Source: Psychrobacter sp. APC 3426
Lineage (GTDB): Bacteria > Pseudomonadota > Gammaproteobacteria > Pseudomonadales > Moraxellaceae
Direction: 5' to 3'
Assembly: GCF_030408035.1 (NCBI RefSeq)
Contig: NZ_JASDCF010000002.1
Coordinates: 1-64,000 of the forward strand
DNA length: 64,000 bases
The position numbers were made by a program, and so were the translations under genes. This document shows, one piece after another, positions 46,576-56,199 of this stretch (the first letter of the stretch is position 1; every line of letters starts with the position of its first letter). A model generated the notes under the pieces. That model was not told where the DNA came from. It ran no database searches and was given only the letters and a program-made list of their open reading frames with translations.

Positions 46576-47694
46576 ATGTTAAAGCTCACCTTTTTGGGTA
46601 CTTCCGCAGGGGTACCAACCAAGCAGCGTAACGTCACAGCACTAGCGATTGAGTGCCTAAATCCTTATAGCTCGGGGGCAAGTCGACAGCAAAACAAAAA
46701 GTCGCGTCCTTGGGTTTTAGTTGATTGCGGTGAGGGCACACAGCAGCAACTGTTACATACCAAGCTATCTCTACATCAGCTGCAAGCCATTTGTATTACT
46801 CATGTGCATGGCGACCATTGCTATGGTTTGCCAGGATTGCTGGCGAGTGCGGCCATGTCAGGACGTACTGCAGCGCTGACGCTTATTGCGCCAAAAGCGA
46901 TAGCGACGCTGCTTGAAGCCATTACGGTAACGACTGAGCTGTACTTTCCGTTTGCCATTAATTTTATGGCGATAGAAGATGTATTGTCTGAGCCAAATGA
47001 TGAGCACAAAGGTGATGTAACTATCAATTTAGACCACCAACATCAGCTGGTTATAGATATTCACCCTTTATCACATCGTGTCGCCTCTTATGGATTTGCG
47101 ATGACTGAAACCATCAGCCGTCGCACGCTCAACACAGAAAAATTAACAGCGGCAGGTATTCCCGCAAGCGCGCTGTGGGGCAGACTGCAACAGGGCGAAG
47201 ATGTTGTGACCGAAGACGGACGCAATCTTTATTCAGCAGATTATGTCGATAATGACAGCCAACGTACTCGGGTAGTGATTGCAGGCGATAATGATACGCC
47301 AGAGCGCCTAAGCGCTGCGGTAGTTGATGCAGATTTACTGGTGCATGAAGCCACTTATACCCATGAGGTGTTAAATAAGATTCAGGCAAAAAACCCAGAC
47401 TTTGATCCCATGCATAGTAGCGCACAGCTGGTAGGTAGGTTCGCTCAAAACAATGAGGTTAAGAATCTAATTTTGACCCATTTTAGCGCTCGCTATCAAA
47501 GCTTTGATAACCCACAGAGTAGTACGCCGAACATGGCGCATATTCGCCTGGATGCCCAAAGTGCTTATGCAGGCAGTCTATGGTTGGCAGTAGATTTTGA
47601 CCAATATATGGTGAATGGCGCAGCGAATTTGGTAGATGAAGAAGGGGGTAGCTGCGTGCAGTACTTAGGTTCTGCACGCGCTCATAAAAAATGA
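46576..47694 (+). CDS. rnz: Ribonuclease Z (metallo-beta-lactamase fold)
   Basis: RNase Z removes 3' trailers from tRNA precursors, or acts as RNase BN. The metallo-beta-lactamase core is clear: zinc ligands H76, H78, D80 and H81 in THVHGDHCYG, a downstream His in PLSHRVASYGF, the Asp of AGDNDTPERL and the final His of LILTHFSARY. The opening LTFLGTSAGVPTKQRNVTA is typical of the family. At 372 residues it is longer than the usual 300-330, with an insertion after position 30 (YSSGASRQQNKKS). The gene is convergent with the DUF815 gene, with a REP-like hairpin between them. Confidence 0.92.
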   Translation: MLKLTFLGTSAGVPTKQRNVTALAIECLNPYSSGASRQQNKKSRPWVLVDCGEGTQQQLLHTKLSLHQLQAICITHVHGDHCYGLPGLLASAAMSGRTAALTLIAPKAIATLLEAITVTTELYFPFAINFMAIEDVLSEPNDEHKGDVTINLDHQHQLVIDIHPLSHRVASYGFAMTETISRRTLNTEKLTAAGIPASALWGRLQQGEDVVTEDGRNLYSADYVDNDSQRTRVVIAGDNDTPERLSAAVVDADLLVHEATYTHEVLNKIQAKNPDFDPMHSSAQLVGRFAQNNEVKNLILTHFSARYQSFDNPQSSTPNMAHIRLDAQSAYAGSLWLAVDFDQYMVNGAANLVDEEGGSCVQYLGSARAHKK

Positions 47695-47708
47695 CTTGTA
47701 GCTGGTGT

Positions 47709-47759
47709 TTAACAAATCCCCGCAGAAACCCCCTATCTCTAAGGTAGTGGGTAGTTCAT
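47709..47759 (-). repeat. 51-bp REP-like hairpin element, copy B
   Basis: On the minus strand this reads ATGAACTACCCACTACC...GGGATTTGTTAA, identical to copy A (37262-37312) at 48 of 51 positions. It lies between the convergent rnz and DUF815 genes, and the DUF815 stop codon (47756-47758) is inside the repeat. Its hairpin may serve as a bidirectional transcript end. Confidence 0.75.
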
Positions 47760-48721
47760 GACTGATTGTCCTCAGCTGCCAATTGTGTCTGTCCTATCCA
47801 GTAGCGGCTAAACTGATACGCCACTCGTCCTGAACGTCCACCGCGCTCTGATGCCCAGCGTAATGCTGCCGCTCTGATATTATCAGGTAGCGTCTTATTT
47901 TCTTCTTCATTATGATTACTTTCTTTAACGTCATTCGCATTATGTAGATTGCGATTTGGCGAAAGCGATAAATAATGGCGCACGATGTGTAAGTAAGTGT
48001 TTTGATCCATGGGATGAAAGGACAACCAAAGCCCAAAGCGATCAGACAGCGATACCGTCTCGTCTATGGTTTCATAAGGGTTGACCTCGTCAGTCTGACC
48101 GTTATAGATATTGACATTGTCTTTCATCAGCTGTGGCAATAGATGACGGCGGTTACTGGTTGCATAGACCAATAGCTTGTCTTGCTCTGAATCCAGCGAG
48201 CCGTCCAACACACTCTTCAATGTCCGATAACTCTCATCTTGACCGTTAAACGCCAAATCATCACAGTACACCACATAGTGGCAGCCACAATCCGCTGGCA
48301 GCGCATTAATGGCGGTGCGTATCTTATCAAGCACCCGCAGGTCATCACGGGCAATTTCAATAATACGCAGTCCTTCGCTATGATAAGCTTGTAGCAATGC
48401 CCGAATCAGCGATGACTTGCCAGCGCCGCGTGTGCCTGTCATCAAAACGTGATTGGCAGGATAGCCCTTTAGAAACTGCCGTGTGTTCTGTACCAGTTTT
48501 GCCTTTTGCGTATCGATACCATGCAAGTCATCTAAACTTAAAAACAAGTTAACAGCCAGCGGCTCTAGATGACCCTGATGACCGCCAACCCACCGATAGG
48601 CCAGCTGTTCAGGATCAATCTCGATGGTTGGCGTGACCTGCTCTTGCAGATACTGCCCAAGCAAATCCAGTAAATGGTCGGGTAGGGCATAATTCATATG
48701 GGTGTTAGTGGATTGGGGCAT
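47756..48721 (-). CDS. DUF815-family AAA ATPase
   Basis: This 321-residue soluble ATPase has an N-terminal adapter of about 85 residues and a P-loop domain: Walker A GTRGAGKSS (96-104), Walker B in YVVYCDDLAF, sensor ATSNRRHLLP, and an arginine-containing SLSDRFGLWLSFHP. This set is characteristic of DUF815 proteins, a widespread family annotated as predicted ATPases with no firm role. A polar insert (around NHNEEENKTLPDN) lies in the C-terminal helical lid. It is divergent from a Ser/Thr kinase gene over 69 bp. Its stop codon is supplied by the REP-like repeat copy B, so its last residues may differ from relatives. Confidence 0.85.
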   Translation of the reverse strand: MPQSTNTHMNYALPDHLLDLLGQYLQEQVTPTIEIDPEQLAYRWVGGHQGHLEPLAVNLFLSLDDLHGIDTQKAKLVQNTRQFLKGYPANHVLMTGTRGAGKSSLIRALLQAYHSEGLRIIEIARDDLRVLDKIRTAINALPADCGCHYVVYCDDLAFNGQDESYRTLKSVLDGSLDSEQDKLLVYATSNRRHLLPQLMKDNVNIYNGQTDEVNPYETIDETVSLSDRFGLWLSFHPMDQNTYLHIVRHYLSLSPNRNLHNANDVKESNHNEEENKTLPDNIRAAALRWASERGGRSGRVAYQFSRYWIGQTQLAAEDNQS

Positions 48722-48790
48722 AATAATTGGTCGCTTATATAAATTAAAATGTCGTTTGGCATACTAGACGCATAAAGGTTTCACTTTACC

Positions 48791-49837
48791 ATGAAAAATA
48801 GTGCCAGTAATCCATCTACAGAAAAAGCGTGTGCAAAGCACGCAAGTATAGAAAGAAGGTCTTCGAAACAAGCACTACAAACGCAAGCACAGAAAATTCT
48901 GCCAGTGCTGACCAATTTATTCTCAAGCTTACATTATAGCCAGATAGCGCATCAACGACTCAGCCAGCAAAGTGATAGTGGTGAGGCCAATTACCAAGGG
49001 TTAACGCGCAGTCAGCATGCACAATTTGGGCAGGTGATGATTAAATGGCAGTTAAGTGCTGACAGCAATAAAAAATCGGCTGATTTAGCTTATGAGGCTG
49101 ACGTTTTAAAATCTATAAATATATCAATCAGTGAAAACAGCCTGCCTGCTATCGCTCCACCAATACTAGCCTACGATAACGTCACGATTCAAATACTAAA
49201 ACCGTCTTCGCAGCTGACTATCCTTGTCACGCCTTATTATCCAAATGGCAGCTTGGCATCTCAGCTTAATTCTCAAAATCACTCGCGATTAACAGACGTA
49301 CAAAAGCATCATTTTATTGTGCAGTCTGCTCTTCTCGTCGCCAAGCTACATAACATTGGCTGGCTACATAATGATATTAAGCCTAGTAATATTTTGCTAG
49401 ATGGTTTCATGCCAAATCATGCGGATAATAGCAGTATCGTACCTGATTTATTATTAACTGACTTTGCTTTGGCAGAAGCAATTAATGACGATATTGCTCA
49501 AAACAGTGATAAGGATAGTACGGGAGACAGTGCTGGTACGCCAGCCTATCTTGCCCCTGAACGCTGGCAAGGACAGGGCGCAACGCTACAAAGTGATATT
49601 TACGCGTTTGGGATAATGATGTATGAAACATTAACGGGCGAGCGGCCTTTTAATATTGATAATCAGAGTGGTGAGCCGTTAAGAGAGTGGGCAATTCAAC
49701 ATTGCCAACAGCCAGTTCCAACATTGCCGTTAGAGTATAGTGGTTATCAAGGTATCATTGATAAAGCGTTGGCGAAGCGGGTAGAGAGAAGGTATCAAAG
49801 TATGGAAGATATTGTGGTGGATTTGGAAAGATTATAA
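48791..49837 (+). CDS. Eukaryotic-type Ser/Thr protein kinase
   Basis: This 348-residue protein carries a complete kinase domain: candidate ATP-lysine K85 (VMIKWQ), catalytic HND at 193-195 with Asn200 (HNDIKPSNILLDG), a DFA motif in place of DFG (224-226, LLTDFALAEA), the GTPAYLAPERW activation segment and SDIYAFGIMMYETLTGERPF. No membrane segment or PASTA repeats are present, so it is probably cytosolic; the N-terminal 45 residues are basic and polar. Targets are unknown. It is divergent from the DUF815 ATPase gene over 69 bp, so the two may share regulation. A terminator separates it from tRNA-Leu, which lies on the other strand. Confidence 0.85.
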   Translation: MKNSASNPSTEKACAKHASIERRSSKQALQTQAQKILPVLTNLFSSLHYSQIAHQRLSQQSDSGEANYQGLTRSQHAQFGQVMIKWQLSADSNKKSADLAYEADVLKSINISISENSLPAIAPPILAYDNVTIQILKPSSQLTILVTPYYPNGSLASQLNSQNHSRLTDVQKHHFIVQSALLVAKLHNIGWLHNDIKPSNILLDGFMPNHADNSSIVPDLLLTDFALAEAINDDIAQNSDKDSTGDSAGTPAYLAPERWQGQGATLQSDIYAFGIMMYETLTGERPFNIDNQSGEPLREWAIQHCQQPVPTLPLEYSGYQGIIDKALAKRVERRYQSMEDIVVDLERL

Positions 49838-49861
49838 TCATGAATGCTAAACTCTAGACAC

Positions 49862-49888
49862 AAAAAAACCTGCTAAAAAGCAGGCTTT
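49862..49888. terminator. Bidirectional terminator between kinase gene and tRNA-Leu
   Basis: CCTGCT (49869-49874) pairs with AGCAGG (49879-49884) around a 4-nt A loop. A run of seven A on the left gives a T-run for the minus strand, and CTTTAA lies on the right. It most clearly terminates tRNA-Leu transcription and may also end the kinase mRNA. Confidence 0.75.
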
Positions 49889-49919
49889 AATATTTGGTCT
49901 AAGATGTACTATCCGAAAA

Positions 49920-50004
49920 TGGTGGGGCTGGAGAGACTCGAACTCTCACACCTTGCGGCGCCAGAACCTAAATCTGGTGCGTCTACCAATTCCGCCACAG
50001 CCCC
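49920..50004 (-). tRNA. tRNA-Leu (TAG)
   Basis: This 85-nt minus-strand cloverleaf starts GGGGCTGTGGCGGAATTGG, has a long variable arm, anticodon TAG (49970-49968) in loop TTTAGGT, the T-loop GTTCGAGTC and an encoded CCA end. The anticodon arm matches that of E. coli leuW. Confidence 0.95.
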
Positions 50005-50092
50005 ATTTTCGTTACTCTATCATCAAAGGCAGTTAAATTCAAATGCCATCGAGATAGTTAACTGATTCGGTAGTGCGTCTCAGTGGTTGGCT

Positions 50093-50120
50093 ATTATATA
50101 GAGTTTGAATCGTTTGGCAA
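50093..50120 (-). promoter_or_regulatory. Sigma-70 promoter of tRNA-Leu
   Basis: TTGCCA (50120-50115), a 16-bp spacer and TATAAT (50098-50093) on the minus strand lie about 90 bp upstream of the tRNA. Spacing and leader length match those of the tRNA-Val promoter at 25206-25233. Confidence 0.8.
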
Positions 50121-50224
50121 CCCCTATTTGCGATTATTTTTAATTATTTAGCAATTATTTTCGATGTATTTCATAAAATACTGATATTTATAGGAATTTT
50201 TTATAATAATTTCTGGTTTTAATT

Positions 50225-52015
50225 TCAATTATTTTGCTCTGATGCGGTAATTTCTAATTGCTGTAATTTGCGCGTCAAAGTATTGCGTCCCCAACCGAGT
50301 AAGTTAGCGGCTGCTATCTTTTTACCACCGCTATGGTTGAGAGCAGCCTTTAGCAATACACGTTCAAACTCTGGCGTTGCGGTTTGCAAGATATCAGTTT
50401 CGCCAGTTTGCAGAGACTGCTCAGCCCATATGGCAAGTGCCTGCTGCCAACACTGGTTTTCATTAGTTCGGCTGACTTGATTGTTTTGAACGTTTTTATT
50501 GTCTTGATGGTTTTGCTTGTTTTGATTGGGACTATACACGCCATCACTGTGCTGCTGATTTTGAGTAGCTTCTTTTACAGACAGGTTTTGTAGTGGATGA
50601 GGTTCTTGAAGCGAGGGCATCTTTTCAATCAGCTCTGGTGGTAAATCCTCGACCATGACCGTATCGCCCGTTGCCATCACCGTCAACCATAAGCAGACAT
50701 TCTCAAGTTGGCGGACATTACCACGCCACTCAAAAGATTGCATCACTTGTAGCGCTGTGGGGTGAAGCTGCTTTTCAGTGCTATTCATCTGTTCAGCGGC
50801 GCGCTGCATAAAGTAGGTGGCTAATGCTGGAATGTCTTCAGGTCGCGTCCGTAATGGCGGTAATGGCAGGCGAATCACATTGAGGCGATAAAATAAATCC
50901 TCACGGAATTTACCTTGCTTGACGAGCGCTTCTAAGTTTTGATGAGTGGCGGCAATGATACGTACGTCTACTTTGACTGGTTGCTGTCCGCCCACGCGAA
51001 AAAACTCACCATTGGCCAGTACGCGTAGTAGGCGCGTCTGGGTGCTATACGGCATGTCACCAATTTCATCTAAGAATAGCGTTCCACCATCAGCTTGCTC
51101 AAAACGACCTTGGCGCGTCGTTGTTGCGCCAGTAAACGCGCCTTTTTCGTGACCGAATAATTCAGATTCAATCAAATCATGCGGAATCGCCGCCATATTA
51201 AGAGCAATAAAAGGTTGCTGCGCTCGCGGAGAGTGCTCATGTAGAGCGCTAGCGACCAACTCTTTACCCGTACCTGATTCTCCTGTAATCAAAACGGTAA
51301 TAGGTGAGTGCGCTAAGCGCCCAATAGCGCGAAATACCGTTTGCATCGCTTGTGATTGACCAATAATGCCGCTGGGGTTGTTATTAGTTTGAGGTTTGGG
51401 TTTTTCCTGAGCTTTATTTTCAGCAGCTTTAGGGGGTTTTCTAGCTGATTTAACTACATTTGGTTTGCTCGCAGGCTGTTCTTTGGTATCGGTACTTACA
51501 TTTGTATTAGACTCGATTGAATGATTTAATACGACTAAATTCGGTTGGTAATTAATAGCTTTATAAATCGTGGCGACCGCATCATCTAAATCAAAGGGCT
51601 TGGGCAGATATTCAAATGCGCCTGTTTGATAGCTACTGATCGCAGACGTAAGGTCGGAATGCGCTGTCATAATGACAATCGGTAGCTTAGGGAAGTGCTG
51701 ATGTACCCAGTCACTAAAGGACAGACCATCCATCATAGGCATACGAATATCGGTCAATATCACATCTGGTAGTGGGTCGGCTGCTTCGTGCTGTTGCAAG
51801 ACATCATTAAGGCGTGTCCATGCAGCTTGCGCTTGGGTAAAGCTGATAACGTTGAGACCGGCATCCTCAAAAGTATCTGCCAATACCAAGCGCAGCGCTG
51901 CATCATCATCGATAAGCCATAATGTCGCAGGAGTGGCATCAGGCGCGTTATTGACGGTGACCATTGGAACTTGCTCATTGCTCGTAAGATGTTGAGTGTC
52001 ATTATACTGAGTCAT
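50225..52015 (-). CDS. glnG: Nitrogen regulation response regulator NtrC
   Basis: NtrC activates sigma-54 promoters under nitrogen limitation. The receiver domain carries phospho-acceptor Asp89 (LTDIRMP). The AAA+ domain has Walker A GESGTGKE (245-252), the sigma-54 contact loop GAFTGA (292-297) and FLDEIGDMP. A Fis-type helix-turn-helix ends the protein (KIAAANLLGWGRNTLTRKLQ). At 596 residues it is about 125 longer than E. coli NtrC. The additions are an N-terminal tail of 30 residues, a Lys/Pro-rich linker (170-215) and an Asn/Gln-rich linker before the HTH. It lies 41 bp downstream of ntrB in the same unit. Confidence 0.93.
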   Translation of the reverse strand: MTQYNDTQHLTSNEQVPMVTVNNAPDATPATLWLIDDDAALRLVLADTFEDAGLNVISFTQAQAAWTRLNDVLQQHEAADPLPDVILTDIRMPMMDGLSFSDWVHQHFPKLPIVIMTAHSDLTSAISSYQTGAFEYLPKPFDLDDAVATIYKAINYQPNLVVLNHSIESNTNVSTDTKEQPASKPNVVKSARKPPKAAENKAQEKPKPQTNNNPSGIIGQSQAMQTVFRAIGRLAHSPITVLITGESGTGKELVASALHEHSPRAQQPFIALNMAAIPHDLIESELFGHEKGAFTGATTTRQGRFEQADGGTLFLDEIGDMPYSTQTRLLRVLANGEFFRVGGQQPVKVDVRIIAATHQNLEALVKQGKFREDLFYRLNVIRLPLPPLRTRPEDIPALATYFMQRAAEQMNSTEKQLHPTALQVMQSFEWRGNVRQLENVCLWLTVMATGDTVMVEDLPPELIEKMPSLQEPHPLQNLSVKEATQNQQHSDGVYSPNQNKQNHQDNKNVQNNQVSRTNENQCWQQALAIWAEQSLQTGETDILQTATPEFERVLLKAALNHSGGKKIAAANLLGWGRNTLTRKLQQLEITASEQNN

Positions 52016-52056
52016 GTGTTATGCCTAATAAGCAGTGAGAGGATGGGGTGGCAGCA

Positions 52057-53427
52057 TTAACTTTCAGCGATTGGCTGCTGAAAAGGTAGGTAAAGGGTAA
52101 AACGGGTTTGGCTGTTATTGTTTTTAAAACCGCCGCTAGGGTTCTGTAATTGGGTAGAGCTGACATCAATCATACCATGATGGCGGCTGATGATATCTTG
52201 CACGATGGATAAGCCAAGCCCAGTACCGGCGGCGCGACTGGTCACCATCGGGAAAAATATCTGACCAATCAGTGCATCATCTATCCCTGAGCCATTATCA
52301 GTAATGGTGATTTGTAAGACTTGTTTATGCTGCTGGCTACCAATGGTATGTTGAAAGGCAACCCGCGTTTGGATATGAAGTTTTGGCTGATAGCTGCTAG
52401 CACCGTCAAGCTGACACTGCGTAATATCTGACACCAAGTTATTGGATGCGGCTGGCACGTTTTTCTGCAGCGTTTGCTTAAACTCAGTCATCGATTCGCA
52501 AGCATTATTAATGAGGTTTAAGAACACTTGGATTAATTGATCTTTATCCGCGCATAATTCAGGCAACGACAAATCATAATCACGCTGTAGCGCCACTTCT
52601 GGATATTGATTAACTGTTAAAGCCAAAACATGCTCTAGCGGCTCATGAATATTGAGCATTTGCCAGTTTGGTAGCTGACTTGTGCCAAGGAGTTGTCCAA
52701 TCAACTGGGTCAGACGATCGGTCTCTGAGATAATGATATCGGTATAATTGCGGAGTTTCACCGCATTTTTTTGCTGGGTATTGTCATGATTTAAATCGGT
52801 AGTTTTATTTAGGGTAATAGCGGTAGCTTCCCTTTCAAAAGAAGACATCTCGCTAAATTTGATAAATTGCCGCTGCAATAATTGCGCGGCACCGCGAATA
52901 CCTGCCAATGGATTTTTTATTTCATGGGCGACCGAACGCAGCATATGACGAGCCACACTATATTGTTGCTGCTGGCGCTGTTCTTCTGAAATACGGCTCT
53001 GACGATCTTTGCCCCACATCTCAATAATAAAATAAGGCAGCTGCTTGTAGGTGACAGGTGTCACACTATAATCCACAGAGAGTATGAGTCCGCCATTTAA
53101 TGGGGTGTTTATCAGATGGTCGTGATCAATAAAAGGTTGTTGATAGTGCTTTGCTTGAGAAAATCGCTCAGTCAAAGAAAACGCCCTATCTTCTCGATTT
53201 TTATTAATAATAAGAGGGTCTTGTACCATCAACTCATCGGGTGCAAGTAACGTCAGTATTGATTGATTAAGCAGGCGCCCGCTGCTGATAGCCAGTAGTT
53301 GCTCAGCTTGGGCATTTAGCCAAGTAATTGATAGATTATCATCAACCCACAATATAGCTGTAAACAAATGCTGTGATATAAATACCAAATCTGGCGTTGG
53401 TTTAGCGGTGATTAAATCAGCTGTCAT
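52057..53427 (-). CDS. glnL: Nitrogen regulation sensor histidine kinase NtrB
   Basis: NtrB phosphorylates or dephosphorylates NtrC, usually under PII control. It has an N-terminal PAS domain (VDDNLSITWLNAQAEQLL), the phospho-acceptor His168 in RSVAHEIKNPLAGIRGAAQL, and a C-terminal HATPase with N box (FLNLINNACESM), G1 (ITDNGSGIDD) and G2 (GTGLGLSIVQDI). No membrane segments are present, as expected for cytoplasmic NtrB. At 456 residues it is about 100 longer than E. coli NtrB; polar insertions lie in the PAS region and between the dimerisation helices. It is divergent from rimO over 134 bp. Confidence 0.93.
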   Translation of the reverse strand: MTADLITAKPTPDLVFISQHLFTAILWVDDNLSITWLNAQAEQLLAISSGRLLNQSILTLLAPDELMVQDPLIINKNREDRAFSLTERFSQAKHYQQPFIDHDHLINTPLNGGLILSVDYSVTPVTYKQLPYFIIEMWGKDRQSRISEEQRQQQQYSVARHMLRSVAHEIKNPLAGIRGAAQLLQRQFIKFSEMSSFEREATAITLNKTTDLNHDNTQQKNAVKLRNYTDIIISETDRLTQLIGQLLGTSQLPNWQMLNIHEPLEHVLALTVNQYPEVALQRDYDLSLPELCADKDQLIQVFLNLINNACESMTEFKQTLQKNVPAASNNLVSDITQCQLDGASSYQPKLHIQTRVAFQHTIGSQQHKQVLQITITDNGSGIDDALIGQIFFPMVTSRAAGTGLGLSIVQDIISRHHGMIDVSSTQLQNPSGGFKNNNSQTRFTLYLPFQQPIAES

Positions 53428-53561
53428 GAGTGCTGCCTAGAGTAAAGAGATGCTCGATATAATATTTAACCATAAATCAACACTATAGAGCGGCAAAACT
53501 GGCGATTTTTGCAAAAAAAACGTACAATGCGCACAGCCATTTTTCTCTAGCAAGGTCAGCC

Positions 53562-55142
53562 ATGCCCAAAACTTCTACCGAGTCGGTTAATACGACTGTT
53601 ACCATTTCACAGCCAGCTTCTATTGCCCCAAAAGACACTGCCACTATTTTTAATCCTGCTAAGCCAAATATAGCGGAAGACAGTCAGGCCGATGTCAGTC
53701 AAGCAAACACTAACCAGACTTATCACCATAAAGCCAACCATAATCAAAACCGTAGTATTGAGCAAAGTAGCCATGTGGTGTCAGCCAATGCGCCGGTGAA
53801 CGCCGCGCCAAAGATTGGCTTTGTGTCATTAGGTTGTCCAAAAGCCTTGGTCGATAGTGAGCGTATTATCACAGAGCTCAGCCGTGATGGTTATCAAGTC
53901 GCCAGTGATTATGAAGGTGCAGACTTGGTCGTGGTCAATACTTGCGGCTTTATTGAGTCGGCCGTGCAAGAGTCGCTTGACGCCATTGGTGAAGCGATTA
54001 GCAAAAACGGTAAAGTGATTGTCACAGGCTGCTTGGGTAAAGAGGCGGAAAAAATACGTGAAATGCACCCAGCCGTACTCGCAGTGACCGGCGCGCATGC
54101 TTATGATGAAGTGATTACTGCCGTATCGCAGCATGTGCCAAAGCCAAATCGCAGTCAGGATGCAAACTATGATCCAAAGATAGATTTGATTAATGAGGCG
54201 GGTATCAAATTGACCCCAAGCCATTATGCGTATCTAAAAATATCGGAAGGCTGTAACCATCGTTGTACTTTCTGCATCATTCCAAGCTTACGTGGCGATT
54301 TGGTCTCGCGTCCGATTGATAGCGTGATGAATGAAGCCTTGGCGCTAAAAAACGCTGGCGTGAAAGAGTTGCTTATTATCTCGCAAGATACTTCCGCTTA
54401 TGGACTGGACTTAAAATATAGAACCAGTTTTTGGAATGGTATGCCGCTTAAGTCAAAGTTTTATGACTTATGCCAAGCGTTAAACGATTTGGGTATTTGG
54501 GTGCGCCTGCATTATGTTTATCCATATCCGCATGTGGATAAAGTCGTTGAGCTCATGGGTGAGAAAAAACTACTGCCTTATCTTGATATTCCATTCCAGC
54601 ATGCCAGCCATCGCATCCTAAAAGCGATGAAGCGCCCAGCGCATAGTGAAAACACCTTGGCACGTATCAAAGCGTGGCGTGAGATTTGCCCTGATATCGT
54701 TATTCGTTCAACCTTTGTGGTTGGCTTCCCAGGTGAGACGGAAGAAGATTTCCAATGCCTGCTTGATTGGTTGGTCGAGGCGCGCCTCGATCGCGTTGGT
54801 GCTTTTACGTATTCAGAAGTCGAAGGTGCGGTTGCCAATGACTTGCCAAATCATGTGCCTGAAGATGTTAAGCAAGAGCGCTATGAGCGTTTGATGACGC
54901 TACAACAGGATATCTCAGCACAGAAACTACAAGAGAAAGTTGGTAAAACTCTGATGGTATTGGTCGATGAGATTGATAGTGAAGAGGGCATTGCGATTTG
55001 CCGCAGCTACGCTGATGCACCAGAGATTGACGGTCATGTCTACGTTGATGACATCACGGCGCAAGTCAAAGTCGGACAGTTCCTAACTGTCACAATCGAT
55101 GACGCTAGCGAGTATGATTTGTTTGCCAGTTATAAAGGCTAG
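53562..55142 (+). CDS. rimO: Ribosomal protein S12 methylthiotransferase RimO
   Basis: RimO is a radical-SAM enzyme that adds a methylthio group to an aspartate of ribosomal protein S12. The N-terminal UPF0004 domain has the cluster ligands C92, C128 and C157 ([25 protein letters not shown]). The radical-SAM motif is C231, C235, C238 (CNHRCTFC). A C-terminal TRAM domain follows ([11 protein letters not shown]). The first 82 residues are a polar Asn/Gln/Ser-rich extension missing from E. coli RimO; the core normally begins at [12 protein letters not shown]. No better internal start is obvious. TACAAT at 53523-53528 is a candidate -10. A terminator follows 25 bp after the stop codon. Confidence 0.94.
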   Translation: MPKTSTESVNTTVTISQPASIAPKDTATIFNPAKPNIAEDSQADVSQANTNQTYHHKANHNQNRSIEQSSHVVSANAPVNAAPKIGFVSLGCPKALVDSERIITELSRDGYQVASDYEGADLVVVNTCGFIESAVQESLDAIGEAISKNGKVIVTGCLGKEAEKIREMHPAVLAVTGAHAYDEVITAVSQHVPKPNRSQDANYDPKIDLINEAGIKLTPSHYAYLKISEGCNHRCTFCIIPSLRGDLVSRPIDSVMNEALALKNAGVKELLIISQDTSAYGLDLKYRTSFWNGMPLKSKFYDLCQALNDLGIWVRLHYVYPYPHVDKVVELMGEKKLLPYLDIPFQHASHRILKAMKRPAHSENTLARIKAWREICPDIVIRSTFVVGFPGETEEDFQCLLDWLVEARLDRVGAFTYSEVEGAVANDLPNHVPEDVKQERYERLMTLQQDISAQKLQEKVGKTLMVLVDEIDSEEGIAICRSYADAPEIDGHVYVDDITAQVKVGQFLTVTIDDASEYDLFASYKG

Positions 55143-55166
55143 AAAACCACACCGATAACCGAGTGA

Positions 55167-55192
55167 AAATTGCCCAATAGCGGGCAGTTTTT
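55167..55192 (+). terminator. Intrinsic terminator after rimO
   Basis: TGCCC (55171-55175) pairs with GGGCA (55182-55186) around AATAGC, with A-rich and T-rich flanks extending the stem and GTTTTT following. It lies between rimO and pyrH. Confidence 0.7.
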
Positions 55193-55352
55193 GCTACAAT
55201 TAGCGCAATTTAGCCTTTTTACACGTTTGTCATCAGTCATCGTGCTTTTTATAGTACGTTACTTTATGGCATCTCGGGTAAAGTCACAGGCAAAGTCTAT
55301 TTGTGTTTTACCAATCATTTTAATTATAATTTAATGCTAACAAGGTGACCTC

Positions 55353-56078
55353 ATGTCTGACAAAAACCCGCGTTACTCTCGTATCTTGCTAAAGCTTTCT
55401 GGTGAAGCCTTAGCCGGTGGCAAAGATATGGGAATCGATACTGAAGTGCTCGATAAGATGAGTCTGTCAATCGCACATTTGCGTGGACTTGGTGTACAGG
55501 TCGGTATCGTCGTTGGCGGTGGTAACTTATATCGTGGTGCTCAGCTTCAACAAGAAGGCTTGGTCGGCCGTGTCACAGGTGACCAAATGGGTATGCTTGC
55601 TACCGTCATGAATGGTTTGGCAATGCGTGATGCCCTTGAGCGCCGCAATATTAAAACACGTTTAATGTCAGCATTGCCGATTGGTGAAGTGACTGAAAGC
55701 TATAGCAGCCGTAACGCCATTCGTTATTTAAAGAATGGTGAAGTATGTATTTTTGTCGCGGGCACGGGTAATCCTTTCTTCACCACCGATACTGCTGCTT
55801 GTCTACGTGGTATCGAAATTGAAGCGGGTCTTATCTTGAAAGCGACCAAAGTTGATGGCGTCTATGACAAAGACCCAAGCTTGCATAGCGATGCGGTTAA
55901 ATACGACGGTTTGACCTTTGATGAAGTATTAGAGCAAAAGCTTGGGGTCATGGATTTAACGGCAATCGCTTTATGCCGTGAGCATAATGTGCCTCTACAA
56001 GTCTTTGATATGACCAAGCCTAATGCGTTATTAAATGTGGTGATGGGTGAAAACGAAGGCACTCGTGTTTATCATTAA
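55353..56078 (+). CDS. pyrH: UMP kinase (uridylate kinase)
   Basis: The hexameric enzyme phosphorylates UMP to UDP in pyrimidine nucleotide synthesis. The 241-residue length and motifs are standard for bacterial Pyr[12 protein letters not shown] at the N-terminus, [32 protein letters not shown], the [16 protein letters not shown] segment and [25 protein letters not shown] precedes the ATG. It opens the conserved cluster pyrH-frr-uppS-cdsA-dxr-rseP-bamA, with frr 121 bp downstream. Confidence 0.96.
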   Translation: MSDKNPRYSRILLKLSGEALAGGKDMGIDTEVLDKMSLSIAHLRGLGVQVGIVVGGGNLYRGAQLQQEGLVGRVTGDQMGMLATVMNGLAMRDALERRNIKTRLMSALPIGEVTESYSSRNAIRYLKNGEVCIFVAGTGNPFFTTDTAACLRGIEIEAGLILKATKVDGVYDKDPSLHSDAVKYDGLTFDEVLEQKLGVMDLTAIALCREHNVPLQVFDMTKPNALLNVVMGENEGTRVYH

Positions 56079-56199
56079 GCGTAGGCTTTATCATTGATAT
56101 GAATATGAAGTGACTGATGTATTCAGCATCGGCACTTGAATAAGATTTATACCTAACAGCAATGAATGATTTATCGACAGCGATAAATAAGGATACATG

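Noticed and set aside
53829..54224. A 131-codon open frame on the minus strand inside rimO
   Set aside because: It is antisense to the UPF0004 domain of RimO and has no supporting signals.
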